Below, one piece after another: positions 10,101-23,400 of a DNA stretch of 64,000 nt; within the stretch, counting starts at the first letter, position 1, and each line of letters starts with the position of its first letter. The stretch covers positions 682,001 through 746,000 of the forward strand of contig CM050665.1 of the NCBI GenBank assembly GCA_027574665.1, given 5' to 3'. Made by a program: the position numbers and the translations under genes. Under the pieces are notes generated by a model, which saw nothing but the letters and a program-made list of their open reading frames with translations, made no database searches and was not told the DNA's origin. The DNA is from Rhynochetos jubatus. Lineage: Eukaryota; Chordata; Aves; Eurypygiformes; Rhynochetidae.

Positions 10101-13100
10101 TGTCGTGCAGCTCTTGGCAGGCCTTTGCAATCCCAACTATCCCTGGACCTGGGCGCTTTCTCGTTCTCCAGACGCTAACCCTAGCCCTAACCCTAAGAAT
10201 GGCAGGTCGCGGTTTCCGGCCACGCCCGCCTGGGTTCTGGCCATGACAGCTGCGGTAGGAGCAATGTCAGTGCAGTGTCGTGCTGCTCTTGGCAGGCCTT
10301 TGCAATCCCAACTATCCCTGGACCTGGGCGCTTTCTCGTTCTCCAGACGCTAACCCTAGCCCTAACCCTAAGAATGGCAGGTCGCGGTTTCCGGCCACGC
10401 CCCCCGTGTTCTGGCCATGACAGCTGCGGTAGGAGCAATGTCAGTGCAGTGTCGTGCTGCTCTTGGCAGGCCTTTGCAATCCCAACTATCCCTGGACCTG
10501 GGCGCTTTCTCGTTCTCCAGACGCTAACCCTAGCCCTAACCCTAAGAATGGCAGGTCGCGGTTTCCGGCCACGCCCCCCCTGCGTTCTGGCCATGACAGC
10601 TGCGGTAGGAGCAATGTCAGTGCAGTGTCGTGCTGCTCTTGGCAGGCCTTTGCAATCCCAACTATCCCTGGACCTGGGCGCTTTCTCGTTCTCCAGACGC
10701 TAACCCTAGCCCTAACCCTAAGAATGGCAGGTCGCGGTTTCCGGCCACGCCCGCCCTGCGTTCTGGCCATGACAGCTGCGGTAGGAGCAATGTCAGTGCA
10801 GTGTCGTGCTGCTCTTGGCAGGCCTTTGCAATCCCAACTATCTCTGGACCTGGGCGCTTTCTCGTTCTCCAGACGCTAACCCTAGCCCTAACCCTAAGAA
10901 TGGCAGGTCGCGGTTTCCGGCCACGCCCCCCCTGCGTTCTGGCCATGACAGCTGAGGTAGGAGCAATGTCAGTGCAGTGTCGTGCAGCTCTTGGCAGGCC
11001 TTTGCAATCCCAACTATCCCTGGACCTGGGCGCTTTCTCGTTCTCCAGACGCTAACCCTAGCCCTAACCCTAAGAATGGCAGGTCGCGGTTTCCGGCCAC
11101 GCCCGCCTGGGTTCTGGCCATGACAGCTGCGGTAGGAGCAATGTCAGTGCAGTGTCGTGCTGCTCTTGGCAGGCCTTTGCAATGCCAACTATCCCTGGAC
11201 CTGGGCACTTTCTCGTTCTCCAGACGCTAACCCTAGCCCTAACCCTAAGAATGGCAGGTCGCGGTTTACGGCCACGCCCCCCCTGCGTTCTGGCCATGAC
11301 AGCTGCGGTAGGAGCAATGTCAGTGCAGTGTCGTGCTGCTCTTGGCAGGCCTTTGCAATCCCAACTATCCCTGCACCTGGGCGCTTTCTCGTTCTCCAGA
11401 CGCTAACCCTAGCCCTAACCCTAAGAATGGCAGGTCGCGGTTTCCGGCCACGCCCCCCCTGCGTTCTGGCCATGACAGCTGCGGTAGGAGCAATGTCAGC
11501 GCAGTGTCGTGCTGCTCTTGGCAGGCCTTTGCAATCCCAACTATCCCTGGACCTGGGCGCTTTCTCGTTCTGCAGACGCTAACCCTAGCCCTAACCCTAA
11601 GAATGGCAGTTTGCGGTTTCCGGCCACGCCCCCCCTGCGTTCTGGCCATGAGAGCTGCGGTAGGAGCAATGTCAGTGCAGTGTCGTGCTGCTCTTGGCAG
11701 GCCTTTGCAATGCCAACTATCCCTGGACCTGGGCGCTTTCTCGTTCTCCAGACGCTAACCCTAGCCCTAACCCTAAGAATGGCAGGTCGCGGTTTCCGGC
11801 CACGCCCGCCTGGGTTCTAGCCATGACAGCTGCGGTAGGAGCAATGTCAGTGCAGTGTCGTGCTGCTCTTGGCAGGCCTTTGCAATCCCAACTATCCCTG
11901 GACCTGGGCGCTTTCTCGTTCTCCAGACGCTAACCCTAGCCCTAACCCTAAGAATGGCAGGTCGCGGTTTCCGGTCACGCCCCCCCCTGCGTTCTGGCCA
12001 TGACAGCTGCGGTAGGAGCAATGTCAGTGCAGTGTCGTGCTGGTCTTGGCAGGCCTTTGCAATCCCAACTATCCCTGGACCTGGGCGCTTTCTCGTTCTC
12101 CAGACGCTAACCCTAGCCCTAACCCTAAGAATGGCAGGTCGCGGTTTCCGGCCACGCCCGCCTGGGTTCTGGCCATGACAGCTGCGGTAGGAGCAATGTC
12201 AGTGCAGTGTCGTGCTGTTCTTGGCAGGCCTTTGCAATCCCAACTATCCCTGGACCTGGGCGCTTTCTCGTTCTCTAGACGCTAACCCTAGCCCTAACCC
12301 TAAGAATGGCAGGTCGCAGTTTCCGGCCACGCCCCCCCTGCGTTCTGGCCATGACAGCTGCGGTAGGAGCAATGTCAGTGCAGTGTCGTGCTGCTCTTGG
12401 CAGGCCTTTGCAATCCCAACTATCTCTGGACCTGGGCGCTTTCTCGTTCTCCAGACGCTAACCCTAGCCCTAACCCTAAGAATGGCAGGTCGCGGTTTCC
12501 GGTCACGCCCCCCCCTGCGTTCTGGCCATGACAGCTGCAGTAGGAGCAATGTCAGTGCAGTGTCGTGCTGCTCTTGGCAGGCCTTTGCAATCCCAACTAT
12601 CCCTGGACCTGGGCGCTTTCTCGTTCTCCAGACGCTAACCCTAGCCCTAACCCTAAGAATGGCAGATCGCGGTTTCCGGCCACGCCCCCCCTGCATTCTG
12701 GCCATGACAGCTGCGGTAGGAGCAATGTCAGTGCAGTGTCGTGCTGCTCTTGGCAGGCCTTTGCAATCCCAACTATCCCTGGACCTGGGCGCTTTCTCGT
12801 TCTCCAGACGCTAACCCTAGCCCTAACCCTAAGAATGGCAGGTCGCGGTTTCCGGCCACGCCCCCCCTGCGTTCTGGCCATGACAGCTGCGGTAGGAGCA
12901 ATGTCAGTGCAGTGTCGTGCAGCTCTTGGCAGGCCTTTGCAATCCCAACTATCCCTGGACCTGGGCGCTTTCTCGTTCTCCAGATGCTAACCCTAGCCCT
13001 AACCCTAAGAATGGCAGGTCGCGGTTTCCGGCCACGCCCCCCCTGCGTTCTGGCCATGACAGCTGCGGTAGGAGCAATGTCAGTGCAGTGTCGTGCTGCT

Positions 13101-13799
13101 CTTGGCAGGCCTTTGCAATCCCAACTATCCCTGGACCTGGGCGCTTTCTCGTTCTCCAGACGCTAACCCTAGCCCTAACCCTAAGAATGGCATGTCGCGG
13201 TTTCCGGCCACGCCCCCCCTGCGTTCTGGCTTTGACAGCTGAGGTAGGAGCAATGTCAGTGCAGTGTCGTGCTGCTCTTGGCAGGCCTTTGCAATCCCAA
13301 CTATCCCTGGACCTGGGCGCTTTCTCGTTCTCCAGACGCTAACCCTAGCCCTAACCCTAAGAATGGCAGGTCGCGGTTTCCGGCCACGCCCCCCCTGCGT
13401 TCTGGCCATGACAGCTGCGGTAGGAGCAATGTCAGTGCAGTGTCGTGCTGCTCTTGGCAGGCCTTTGCAATCCCAACTATCCCTGGACCTGGGCGCTTTC
13501 TCGTTCTCCAGACGCTAACCCTAGCCCTAACCCTAAGAATGGCAGGTCGCGGTTTCCGGCCACGCCCGCCTGGGTTCTGGCCATGACAGCTGCGGTAGGA
13601 GCAATGTCAGTGCAGTGTCGTGCTGCTCTTGGCAGGCCTTTGCAATCCCAACTATCCCTGGACCTGGGCGCTTTCTCGTTCTCTAGACGCTAACCCTAGC
13701 CCTAACCCTAAGAATGGCAGGTCGCGGTTTCCGGCCACGCCCCCCCTGCGTTCTGGCCATGACAGCTGCGATAGGAGCAATGTCAGTGCAGTGTCGTGC

Positions 13800-16010
13800 T
13801 GCTCTTGGCAGGCCTTTGCAATCCCAACTATCCCTGGACCTGGGCGCTTTCTCGTTCTCCAGACGCTAACCCTAGCCCTAACCCTAAGAATGGCAGGTCG
13901 CGGTTTCCGGCCACGCCCCCCCTGCGTTCTGGCCATGACAGCTGCGGTAGGAGCAATGTCAGTGCAGTGTCGTGCTGCTCTTGGCAGGCCTTTGCAATCC
14001 CAACTATCCCTGGACCTGGGCACTTTCTCGTTCTCCAGACGCTAACCCTAGCCCTAACCCTAAGAATGGCAGGTCGCGGTTTCCGGCCACACCCCCCCTG
14101 CGTTCTGGCCATGACAGCTGCGGTAGGAGCAATGTCAGCGCAGTGTCGTGCTGCTCTTGGCAGGCCTTTGCAATCCCAACTATCCCTGGACCTGGGGGCT
14201 TTCTCGTTCTCTAGACGCTAACCCTAGCCCTAACCCTAAGAATGGCAGGTCGCAGTTTCCGGCCACGCCCCCCCTGCGTTCTGGCCATGACAGCTGCGGT
14301 AGGAGCAATGTCAGTGCAGTGTCGTGCTGCTCTTGGCAGGCCTTTGCAATCCCAAATATCTCTGGACCTGGGCGCTTTCTCGTTCTCCAGACGCTAACCC
14401 TAGCCCTAACCCTAAGAATGGCAGGTCGCGGTTTCCGGCCACGCCCCCCCTGCGTTCTGGCCATGACAGCTGCGGTAGGAGCAATGTCAGTGCAGTGTCG
14501 TGCTGCTCTTGGCAGGCCTTTGCAATGCCAACTATCCCTGGACCTGGGCGCTTTCTCGTTCTCCAGACGCTAACCCTAGCCCTAACCCTAAGAATGGCAG
14601 GTCGCGGTTTCCGGCCACGCCCCCCCTGCGTTCTGGCCATGACAGCTGCGGTAGGAGCAATGTCAGTGCAGTGTCGTGCTGCTCTTGGCAGGCCTTTGCA
14701 ATCCCAACTATTCCTGGACATGGGCGCTTTCTCGTTCTCCAGACGCTAACCCTAGCCCTAACCCTAAGAATGGCAGGTCGCGGTTTCCGGCCACGCCCGC
14801 CTGGGTTCTGGCCATGACAGCTGCGGTAGGAGCAACGTCAGTGCAGTGTCGTGCTGCTCTTGGCAGGCCTTTGCAATCCCAACTATCCCTGGACCTGGGC
14901 GCTTTCTCGTTCTCCAGATGCTAACCCTAGCCCTAACCCTAAGAATGGCAGGTCGCGGATTCCGGCCACGCCCCCCCTGCGTTCTGGCCATGACAGCTGC
15001 GGTAGGAGCAATGTCAGTGCAGTGTCGTGCAGCTCTTGGCAGGCCTTTGCAATGCCAACTATCCCTGGACCTGGGCGTTTTCTCGTTCTCCAGATGCTAA
15101 CCCTAGCCCTAACCCTAAGAATGGAAGGTCGCGGTTTCCGGCCACGCCCCCCCTGCGTTCTGGCCATGACAGCTGCGGTAGGAGCAATGTCAGGGCAGTG
15201 TCGTGCTGCTCTTGGCAGGCCTTTGCAATCCCAACTATCCCTGGACCTGGGCGCTTTCTCGTTCTCCAGATGCTAACCCTAGCCCTAACCCTAAGAATGG
15301 CAGGTCGCGGTTTCCGGCCACGCCCCCCCTGCGTTCTGGCCATGACAGCTGCGGTAGGAGCAATGTCAGTGCAGTGTCGTGCTGCTCTTGGCAGGCCTTT
15401 GCAATCCCAACTATCCCTGCACCTGGGCGCTTTCTCGTTCTCCAGACGCTAACCCTAGCGCTAACCCTAAGAATGGCAGGTCGCGGTTTCCGGCCACGCC
15501 CCCCCTGCGTTCTGGCCATGACAGCTGCGGTAGGAGCAATGTCAGTGCAGTGTCGTGCTGCTCTTGGCAGGCCTTTGCAATCCCAACTATCCCTGGACCT
15601 GGGCACTTTCTCGTTCTCCAGACGCTAACCCTAGCCCTAACCCTAAGAATGGCAGGTCGCGGTTTCCGGCCACGCCCCCCCTGCGTTCTGGCCATGACAG
15701 CTGCGGTAGGAGCAATGTCAGTGCAGTGTCGTGCTGCTCTTGGCAGGCCTTTGCAATCCCAACTATCCCTGGACCTGGGCGCTTTCTCGTTCTCCAGACG
15801 CTAACCCTAGCCCTAACCCTAAGAATGGCAGGTCACGGTTTCCGGCAACGCCCCCCCGTGTTCTGGCCATGACAGCTGCGGTAGGAGCAATGTCAGTGCA
15901 GTGTCGTGCAGCTCTTGGCAGGCCTTTGCAATCCCAACTATCCCTGGACCTGGGCATTTTATCGTTCTCCAGAAGCTAACCCTAGCCCTAACCCTAAGAA
16001 TGGCAGATCG
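13800..16010. repeat. Block copied at +4,044 bp, 13.8 kb to 17.8 kb
   Basis: Marker units (GGGGGCTTTC with TCTCTAGACG; CCCAAATATC; ATTCCTGGACATGG; AGCAACGTCAG; GCGGATTCC; ATGGAAGG with TCAGGGCAG; CTGCACCTGG; AGCGCTAACC) run in one order from about 13,800 and again from about 17,840, an offset of 4,044 bp (23 units minus 4). Beyond about 15,550 the offset falls to 3,868 bp, so one unit was lost from the second copy. Confidence 0.88.
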
Positions 16011-16081
16011 CGGTTTCCGGCCACGCCCCCCCTGCGTTCTGGCCATGACAGCTGCGGTAGGAGCAATGTCAGTGCAGTGTC

Positions 16082-17340
16082 GTGCTGCTCTTGGCAGGCC
16101 TTTGCAATCCCAACTATCCCTGGACCTGGGCGCTTTCTCGTTCTCCAGACGCTAACCCTAGCCCTAACCCTAAGAATGGCAGGTCGCGGTTTCCGGCCAC
16201 GCCCCCCCTGCGTTCTGGCCATGACAGCTGCGGTAGGAGCAATGTCAGTGCAGTGTCGTGCTGCTCTTGGGAGGCCTTTGCAATCCCAACTATCCCTGGA
16301 CCTGGGCGCTTTCTCGTTCTCCAGATGCTAACCCTAGCCCTAACCCTAAGAATGGCAGGTCGCGGTTTCCGGCCACGCCCCCCCTGCGTTCTGCCCATGA
16401 CAGCTGCGGTAGGAGCAATGTCAGTGCAGTGTCGTGCTGCTCTTGGCAGGCCTTTGCAATCCCAACTATCCCTGGACCTGGGCGCTTTCTCGTTCTCCAG
16501 ACGCTAACCCTAGCCCTAACCCTAAGAATGGCAGGTCGCGGTTTCCGGTCACGCCCGCCCCTGCGTTCTGGCCATGACAGCTGCGGTAGGAGCAATGTCA
16601 GTGCAGTGTCGTGCTGCTCTTGGCAGGCCTTTGCAATGCCAACTATCCCTGGACCTGGGCGCTTTCTCGTTCTCCAGACGCTAACCCTAGCCCTAACCCT
16701 AAGAATGGCAGGTCGCGGTTTCCGGCCACGCCCCCCGTGTTCTGGCCATGACAGCTGCGGTAGGAGCAATGTCAGTGCAGTGTCGTGCAGCTCTTGGCAG
16801 GCCTTTGCAATGCCAACTATCCCTGGACCTGGGCATTTTATCGTTCTCCAGACGCTAACCCTAGCCCTAACCCTAAGAATGGCAGATCGCGGTTTCCGGC
16901 CACGCCCCCCCTGCGTTCTGGCCATGACAGCTGCGGTAGGAGCAATGTCAGTGCAGTGTCGTGCTGCTCTTGGCAGGCCTTTGCAATCCCAACTATCCCT
17001 GGACCTGGGCGCTTTCTCGTTCTCCAGACGCTAACCCTAGCCCTAACCCTAAGAATGGCAGGTCGCGGTTTCCGGCCACGCCCCCCCTGCGTTCTGGCCA
17101 TGACAGCTGCGGTAGGAGCAATGTCAGTGCAGTGTCGTGCTGCTCTTGGCAGGCCTTTGCAATCCCAACTATCCCTGGACCTGGGCGCTTTCTCGTTCTC
17201 CAGACGCTAACCCTAGCCCTAACCCTAAGAATGGCAGGTCGCGGTTTCCGGCCACGCCCGCCCTGCGTTCTGGCCATGACAGCTGCGGTAGGAGCAATGT
17301 CAGTGCAGTGTCGTGCTGCTCTTGGCAGGCCTTTGCAATC
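16082..17340. repeat. Distant copy of the 8.9-10.1 kb block
   Basis: Positions about 16,082-17,340 repeat about 8,874-10,130 at an offset of 7,208 bp (41 units minus 8). The copies differ little, for example CTTGGGAGG near 16,267 against CTTGGCAGG, and GGGCACTTTC near 17,362 against GGGCGCTTTC. Confidence 0.85.
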
Positions 17341-18889
17341 CCAACTATCTCTGGACCTGGGCACTTTCTCGTTCTCCAGACGCTAACCCTAGCCCTAACC
17401 CTAAGAATGGCAGGTTGCGGTTTCCGGCCACGCCCCCCCTGCGTTCTGGCCATGACAGCTGCGGTAGGAGCAATGTCAGTGCAGTGTCGTGCTGCTCTTG
17501 GCAGGCCTTTGCAATCCCAACTATCACTGGACCTGGGCGCTTTCTCGTTCTCCAGACGCTAACCCTAGCCCTAACCCTAAGAATGGCAGGTCGCGGTTTC
17601 CGGCCACGCCCCCCCGCGTTCTGGCCATGACAGCTGCGGTAGGAGCAATGTCAGTGCAGTGTCGTGCTGCTCTTTGCAGGCCTTTGCAATGCCAACTATC
17701 CCTGGACCTGGGCGCTTTCTCGTTCTCCAGACGCTAACCCTAGCCCTAACCCTAAGAATGGCAGGTCGCGGTTTCCGGCCACGCCCCCCCTGCGTTCTGG
17801 CCATGACAGCTGCGGTAGGAGCAATGTCAGTGCAGTGTCGTGCTGCTCTTGGCAGGCCTTTGCAATCCCAACTATCCCTGGACCTGGGCGCTTTCTCGTT
17901 CTCCAGACGCTAACCCTAGCCCTAACCCTAAGAATGGCAGGTCGCGGTTTCCGGCCACGCCCCCCCTGCGTTCTGGCCATGACAGCTGCGGTAGGAGCAA
18001 TGTCAGTGCAGTGTCGTGCTGCTCTTGGCAGGCCTTTGCAATCCCAACTATCCCTGGACCTGGGCACTTTCTCGTTCTCCAGACGCTAACCCTAGCCCTA
18101 ACCCTAAGAATGGCAGGTCGCGGTTTCCGGCCACGCCCCCCCTGCGTTCTGGCCATGACAGCTGCGGTAGGAGCAATGTCAGTGCAGTGTCGTGCTGCTC
18201 TTGGCAGGCCTTTGCAATCCCAACTATCCCTGGACCTGGGGGCTTTCTCGTTCTCTAGACGCTAACCCTAGCCCTAACCCTAAGAATGGCAGGTCGCAGT
18301 TTCCGGCCACGCCCCCCCTGCGTTCTGGCCATGACAGCTGCGGTAGGAGCAATGTCAGTGAAGTTTCGTGCTGCTCTTGGCAGGCCTTTGCAATCCCAAA
18401 TATCTCTGGACCTGGGCGCTTTCTCGTTCTCCAGACGCTAACCCTAGCCCTAACCCTAATAATGGCAGGTCGCGGTTTCCGGCCACGCCCCCCCTGCGTT
18501 CTGGCCATGACAGCTGCGGTAGGAGCAATGTCAGTGCAGTGTCGTGCTGCTCTTGGCAGGCCTTTGCAATGCCAACTATCCCTGGACCTGGGCGCTTTCT
18601 CGTTCTCCAGACGCTAACCCTAGCCCTAACCCTAAGAATGGCAGGTCGCGGTTTCCGGCCACGCCCCCCCTGCGTTCTGGCCATGACAGCTGCGGTAGGA
18701 GCAATGTCAGTGCAGTGTCGTGCTGCTCTTGGCAGGCCTTTGCAATCCCAACTATTCCTGGACATGGGCGCTTTCTCGTTCTCCAGACGCTAACCCTAGC
18801 CCTAACCCTAAGAATGGCAGGTCGCGGTTTCCGGCCACGCCCGCCTGGGTTCTGGCCATGACAGCTGCGGTAGGAGCAACGTCAGTGCA

Positions 18890-21800
18890 GTGTCGTGCTG
18901 CTCTTGGCAGGCCTTTGCAATCCCAACTATCCCTGGACCTGGGCGCTTTCTCGTTCTCCAGACGCTAACCCTAGCCCTAACCCTAAGAATGGCAGGTCGC
19001 GGATTCCGGCCACGCCCCCCCTGCGTTCTGGCCATGACAGCTGCGGTAGGAGCAATGTCAGTGCAGTGTCGTGCTGCTGTTTGCAGGCCTTTGCAATCCC
19101 AACTATCCCTGGACCTGGGCGTTTTCTCGTTCTCCAGATGCTAACCCTAGCCCTAACCCTAAGAATGGAAGGTCGCGGTTTCCGGCCACGCCCCCCCTGC
19201 GTTCTGGCCATGACAGCTGCGGTAGGAGCAATGTCAGGGCAGTGTCGTGCAGCTCTTGGCAGGCCTTTGCAATGCCAACTATCCCTGGACCTGGGGGCTT
19301 TCTCGTTCTCCAGATGCTAACCCTAGCCCTAACCCTAAGAATGGCAGGTCGCGGTTTCCGGCCACGCCCCCCCTGCGTTCTGGCCATGACAGCTGCGGTA
19401 GGAGCAATGTCAGTGCAGTGTCGTGCTGCTCTTGGCAGGCCTTTGCAATCCCAACTATCCCTGCACCTGGGCGCTTTCTCGTTCTCCAGACGCTAACCCT
19501 AGCGCTAACCCTAAGAATGGCAGGTCGCGGTTTCCGGCCACGCCCCCCCTGCGTTCTGGCCATGACAGCTGCGGTAGGAGCAATGTCAGTGCAGTGTCGT
19601 GCTGCTCTTGGCAGGCCTTTGCAATCCCAACTATCCCTGGACCTGGGCGCTTTCTCGTTCTCCAGACGCTAACCCTAGCCCTAACCCTAAGAGTGGCAGG
19701 TCACGGTTTCCGGCAACGCCCCCCCGTGTTCTGGCCATGACAGCTGCGGTAGGAGCAATGTCAGTGCAGTGTCGTGCAGCTCTTGGCAGGCCTTTGCAAT
19801 CCCAACTATCCCTGGACCTGGGCATTTTATCGTTCTCCAGAAGCTAACCCTAGCCCTAACCCTAAGAATGGCAGATCGCGGTTTCCGGCCACGCCCCCCC
19901 TGCGTTCTGGCCATGACAGCTGCGGTAGGAGCAATGTCAGTGCAGTGTCGTGCTGCTCTTGGCAGGCCTTTGCAATCCCAACTATCCCTGGACCTGGGCA
20001 CTTTCTCGTTCTCCAGACGCTAACCCTAGCCCTAACCCTAATAATGGCAGGTCGCGGTTTCCGGCCACGCCCCCCCTGCGTTCTGGCCATGACAGCTGCG
20101 GTAGGAGCAATGTCAGTGCAGTGTCGTGCAGCTCTTGGCAGGCCTTTGCAATCCCAACTATCCCTGGACCTGGGCGCTTTCTCGTTCTCCAGATGCTAAC
20201 CCTAGCCCTAACCCTAAGAATGGCAGGTCGCGGTTTCCGGCCACGCCCCCCCTGCGTTCTGGCCATGACAGCTGCGGTAGGAGCAATGTCAGTGCAGTGT
20301 CGTGCTGCTCTTGGCAGGCCTTTGCAATCCCAACTATCACTGGACCTGGGCACTTTCTCGTTCTCCAGACGCTAACCCTAGCCCTAACCCTAAGAATGGC
20401 AGGTCGCGGTTTCCGGCCACGCCCCCCCTGCGTTCTGGCCATGACAGCTGCGGTAGGAGCAATGTCAGTGCAGTTTCGTGCTGCTCTTGGCAGGCCTTTG
20501 CAATCCCAACTATCTCTGGACCTGGGCGCTTTCTCGTTCTCCAGACGCTAACCCTAGCCCTAACCCTAAGAATGGCAGGTCACGGTTTCCGGCCACGCCC
20601 CCCCTGCGTTCTGGCCATGACAGCTGCGGTAGGAGCAATGTCAGTGCAGTGTCGTGCTGCTCTTGGCAGGCCTTTGCAATCCCAACTATCCCTGGACCTG
20701 GGCGCTTTCTCGTTCTCCAGACGCTAACCCTAGCCCTAACCCTAAGAATGGCAGGTCGCGGTTTCCGGCCACGCCCGCCTGGGTTCTGGCCATGACAGCT
20801 GCGGTAGGAGCAATGTCAGTGCAGTGTCGTGCTGCTCTTGGCAGGCCTTTGCAATCCCAACTATCCCTGGACCTGGGCGCTTTCTCGTTCTCCAGATGCT
20901 AACCCTAGCCCTAACCCTAAGAATGGCAGGTCGCGGTTTCCGGCCACGCCCCCCCTGCGTTCTGGCCATGACAGCTGCGGTAGGAGCAATGTCAGTGCAG
21001 TGTCGTGCTGCTCTTGGCAGGCCTTTGCAATCCCAACTATTCCTGGACCTGGGCGCTTTCTCGTTCTCCAGACGCTAACCCTAGCCCTCACCCTAAGAAT
21101 GGCAGGTCGCGGTTTCCGGCCACGCCCGCCTGGGTTCTGGCCATGACAGCTGCGGTAGGAGCAATGTCAGTGCAGTGTCGTGCTGCTCTTGGCAGGCCTT
21201 TGCAATCCCAACTATCCCTGGACCTGGGCGTTTTCTCGTTCTCCAGACGCTAACCCTAGCCCTAACCCTAAGAATGGCAGGTCGCGGATTCCGGCCACGC
21301 CCCCCCTGCGTTCTGGCCATGACAGCTGCGGTAGGAGCAATGTCAGTGCAGTGTCGTGCTGCTGTTTGCAGGCCTTTGCAATCCCAACTATCCCTGGACC
21401 TGGGCGTTTTCTCGTTCTCCAGATGCTAACCCTAGCCCTAACCCTAAGAATGGCAGGTCGCGGTTTCCGGCCACGCCCCCCCTGCGTTCTGGCCATGACA
21501 GCTGCGGTAGGAGCAATGTCAGGGCAGTGTCGTGCAGCTCTTGGCAGGCCTTTGCAATGCCAACTATCCCTGGACCTGGGCGCTTTCTCGTTCTCCAGAT
21601 GCTAACCCTAGCCCTAACCCTAAGAATGGCAGGTCGCGGTTTCCGGCCACGCCCCCCCTGCGTTCTGGCCATGACAGCTGCGGTAGGAGCAATGTCAGTG
21701 CAGTGTCGTGCTGCTCTTGGCAGGCCTTTGCAATCCCAACTATCCCTGCACCTGGGCGCTTTCTCGTTCTCCAGACGCTAACCCTAGCGCTAACCCTAAG

Positions 21801-22540
21801 AATGGCAGGTCGCGGTTTCCGGCCACGCCCCCCCTGCGTTCTGGCCATGACAGCTGCGGTAGGAGCAATGTCAGTGCAGTGTCGTGCTGCTCTTGGCAGG
21901 CCTTTGCAATCCCAACTATCCCTGGACCTGGGCACTTTCTCGTTCTCCAGACGCTAACCCTAGCCCTAACCCTAAGAATGGCAGGTCGCGGTTTCCGGCC
22001 ACGCCCCCCCTGCGTTCTGGCCATGACAGCTGCGGTAGGAGCAATGTCAGTGCAGTGTCGTGCTGCTCTTGGCAGGCCTTTGCAATCCCAACTATCCCTG
22101 GACCTGGGCGCTTTCTCGTTCTCCAGACGCTAACCCTAGCCCTAACCCTAAGAATGGCAGGTCACGGTTTCCGGCAACGCCCCCCCGTGTTCTGGCCATG
22201 ACAGCTGCGGTAGGAGCAATGTCAGTGCAGTGTCGTGCAGCTCTTGGCAGGCCTTTGCAATCCCAACTATCCCTGGACCTGGGCATTTTATCGTTCTAGA
22301 GAAGCTAACCCTAGCCCTAACCCTAAGAATGGCAGATCGCGGTTTCCGGCCACGCCCCCCCTGCGTTCTGGCCATGACAGCTGCGGTAGGAGCAATGTCA
22401 GTGCAGTGTCGTGCTGCTCTTGGCAGGCCTTTGCAATGCCAACTATCCCTGGACCTGGGCACTTTCTCGTTCTCCAGACGCTAACCCTAGCCCTAACCCT
22501 AATAATGGCAGGTCGCGGTTTCCGGCCACGCCCCCCCTGC
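18890..22540. repeat. 13/14-unit block copied at 18.9 and 21.2 kb
   Basis: The series GCGGATTCC, CTGTTTGCAGG with GGGCGTTTTC, TCAGGGCAG, CTGCACCTGG, AGCGCTAACC, CCGGCAACG, AGAAGCTAACC and CCTAATAATGG begins at about 18,890 and again at about 21,175 (offset 2,285). The later part is offset 2,461, so one extra unit is present in the second copy. Near 22,297 the second copy has TTCTAGAGAAGC where the first has TTCTCCAGAAGC. Confidence 0.87.
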
Positions 22541-23400
22541 GTTCTGGCCATGACAGCTGCGGTAGGAGCAATGTCAGTGCAGTGTCGTGCTGCTCTTGGC
22601 AGGCCTTTGCAATCCCAACTATCCCTGGACCTGGGCGCTTTCTCGTTCTCCAGACGCTAACCCTAGCCCTAACCCTAAGAATGGCAGGTCGCGGTTTCCG
22701 GCCACGCCCTCCTGGGTTCTGGCCATGACAGCTGCGGTAGGAGCAATGTCAGTGCAGTGTCGTGCTGCTCTTGGCAGGCCTTTGCAATCCCAACTATCCC
22801 TGGACCTGGGCGCTTTCTCGTTCTCCAGATGCTAACCCTAGCCCTAACCCTAAGAATGGCAGGTCGCGGTTTCCGGCCACGCCCCCCCTGCGTTCTGGCC
22901 ATGACAGCTGCGGTAGGAGCAATGTCAGTGCAGTGTCGTGCTGCTCTTGGCAGGCCTTTGCAATCCCAACTATTCCTGGACCTGGGCGCTTTCTCGTTCT
23001 CCAGACGCTAACCCTAGCCCTAACCCTAAGAATGGCAGGTCGCGGTTTCCGGCCACGCCCGCCTGGGTTCTGGCCATGACAGCTGCGGTAGGAGCAATGT
23101 CAGTGCAGTGTCGTGCTGCTCTTGGCAGGCCTTTGCAATCCCAACTATCCCTGGACCTGGGCGTTTTCTCGTTCTCCAGACGCTAACCCTAGCCCTAACC
23201 CTAAGAATGGCAGGTCGCGGATTCCGGCCACGCCCCCCCTGCATTCTGGCCATGACAGCTGCGGTAGGAGCAATGTCAGTGCAGTGTCGTGCTGCTGTTT
23301 GCAGGCCTTTGCAATCCCAACTATCCCTGGACCTGGGCGTTTTCTCGTTGTCCAGATGCTAACCCTAGCCCTAACCCTAAGAATGGCAGGTCGCGGTTTC
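20478..23400. repeat. 11-unit (1,933-bp) duplicated block
   Basis: From about 20,478 to 21,450 the units recur at about 22,411-23,390 with an offset of 1,933 bp (11 x 176 minus 3). Shared markers are the CGCCTGGG unit (changed to CTCCTGGG near 22,707 in the second copy), an AGATGC unit, ACTATTCCTGG and GCGTTTTC with GCGGATTCC. Confidence 0.87.
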
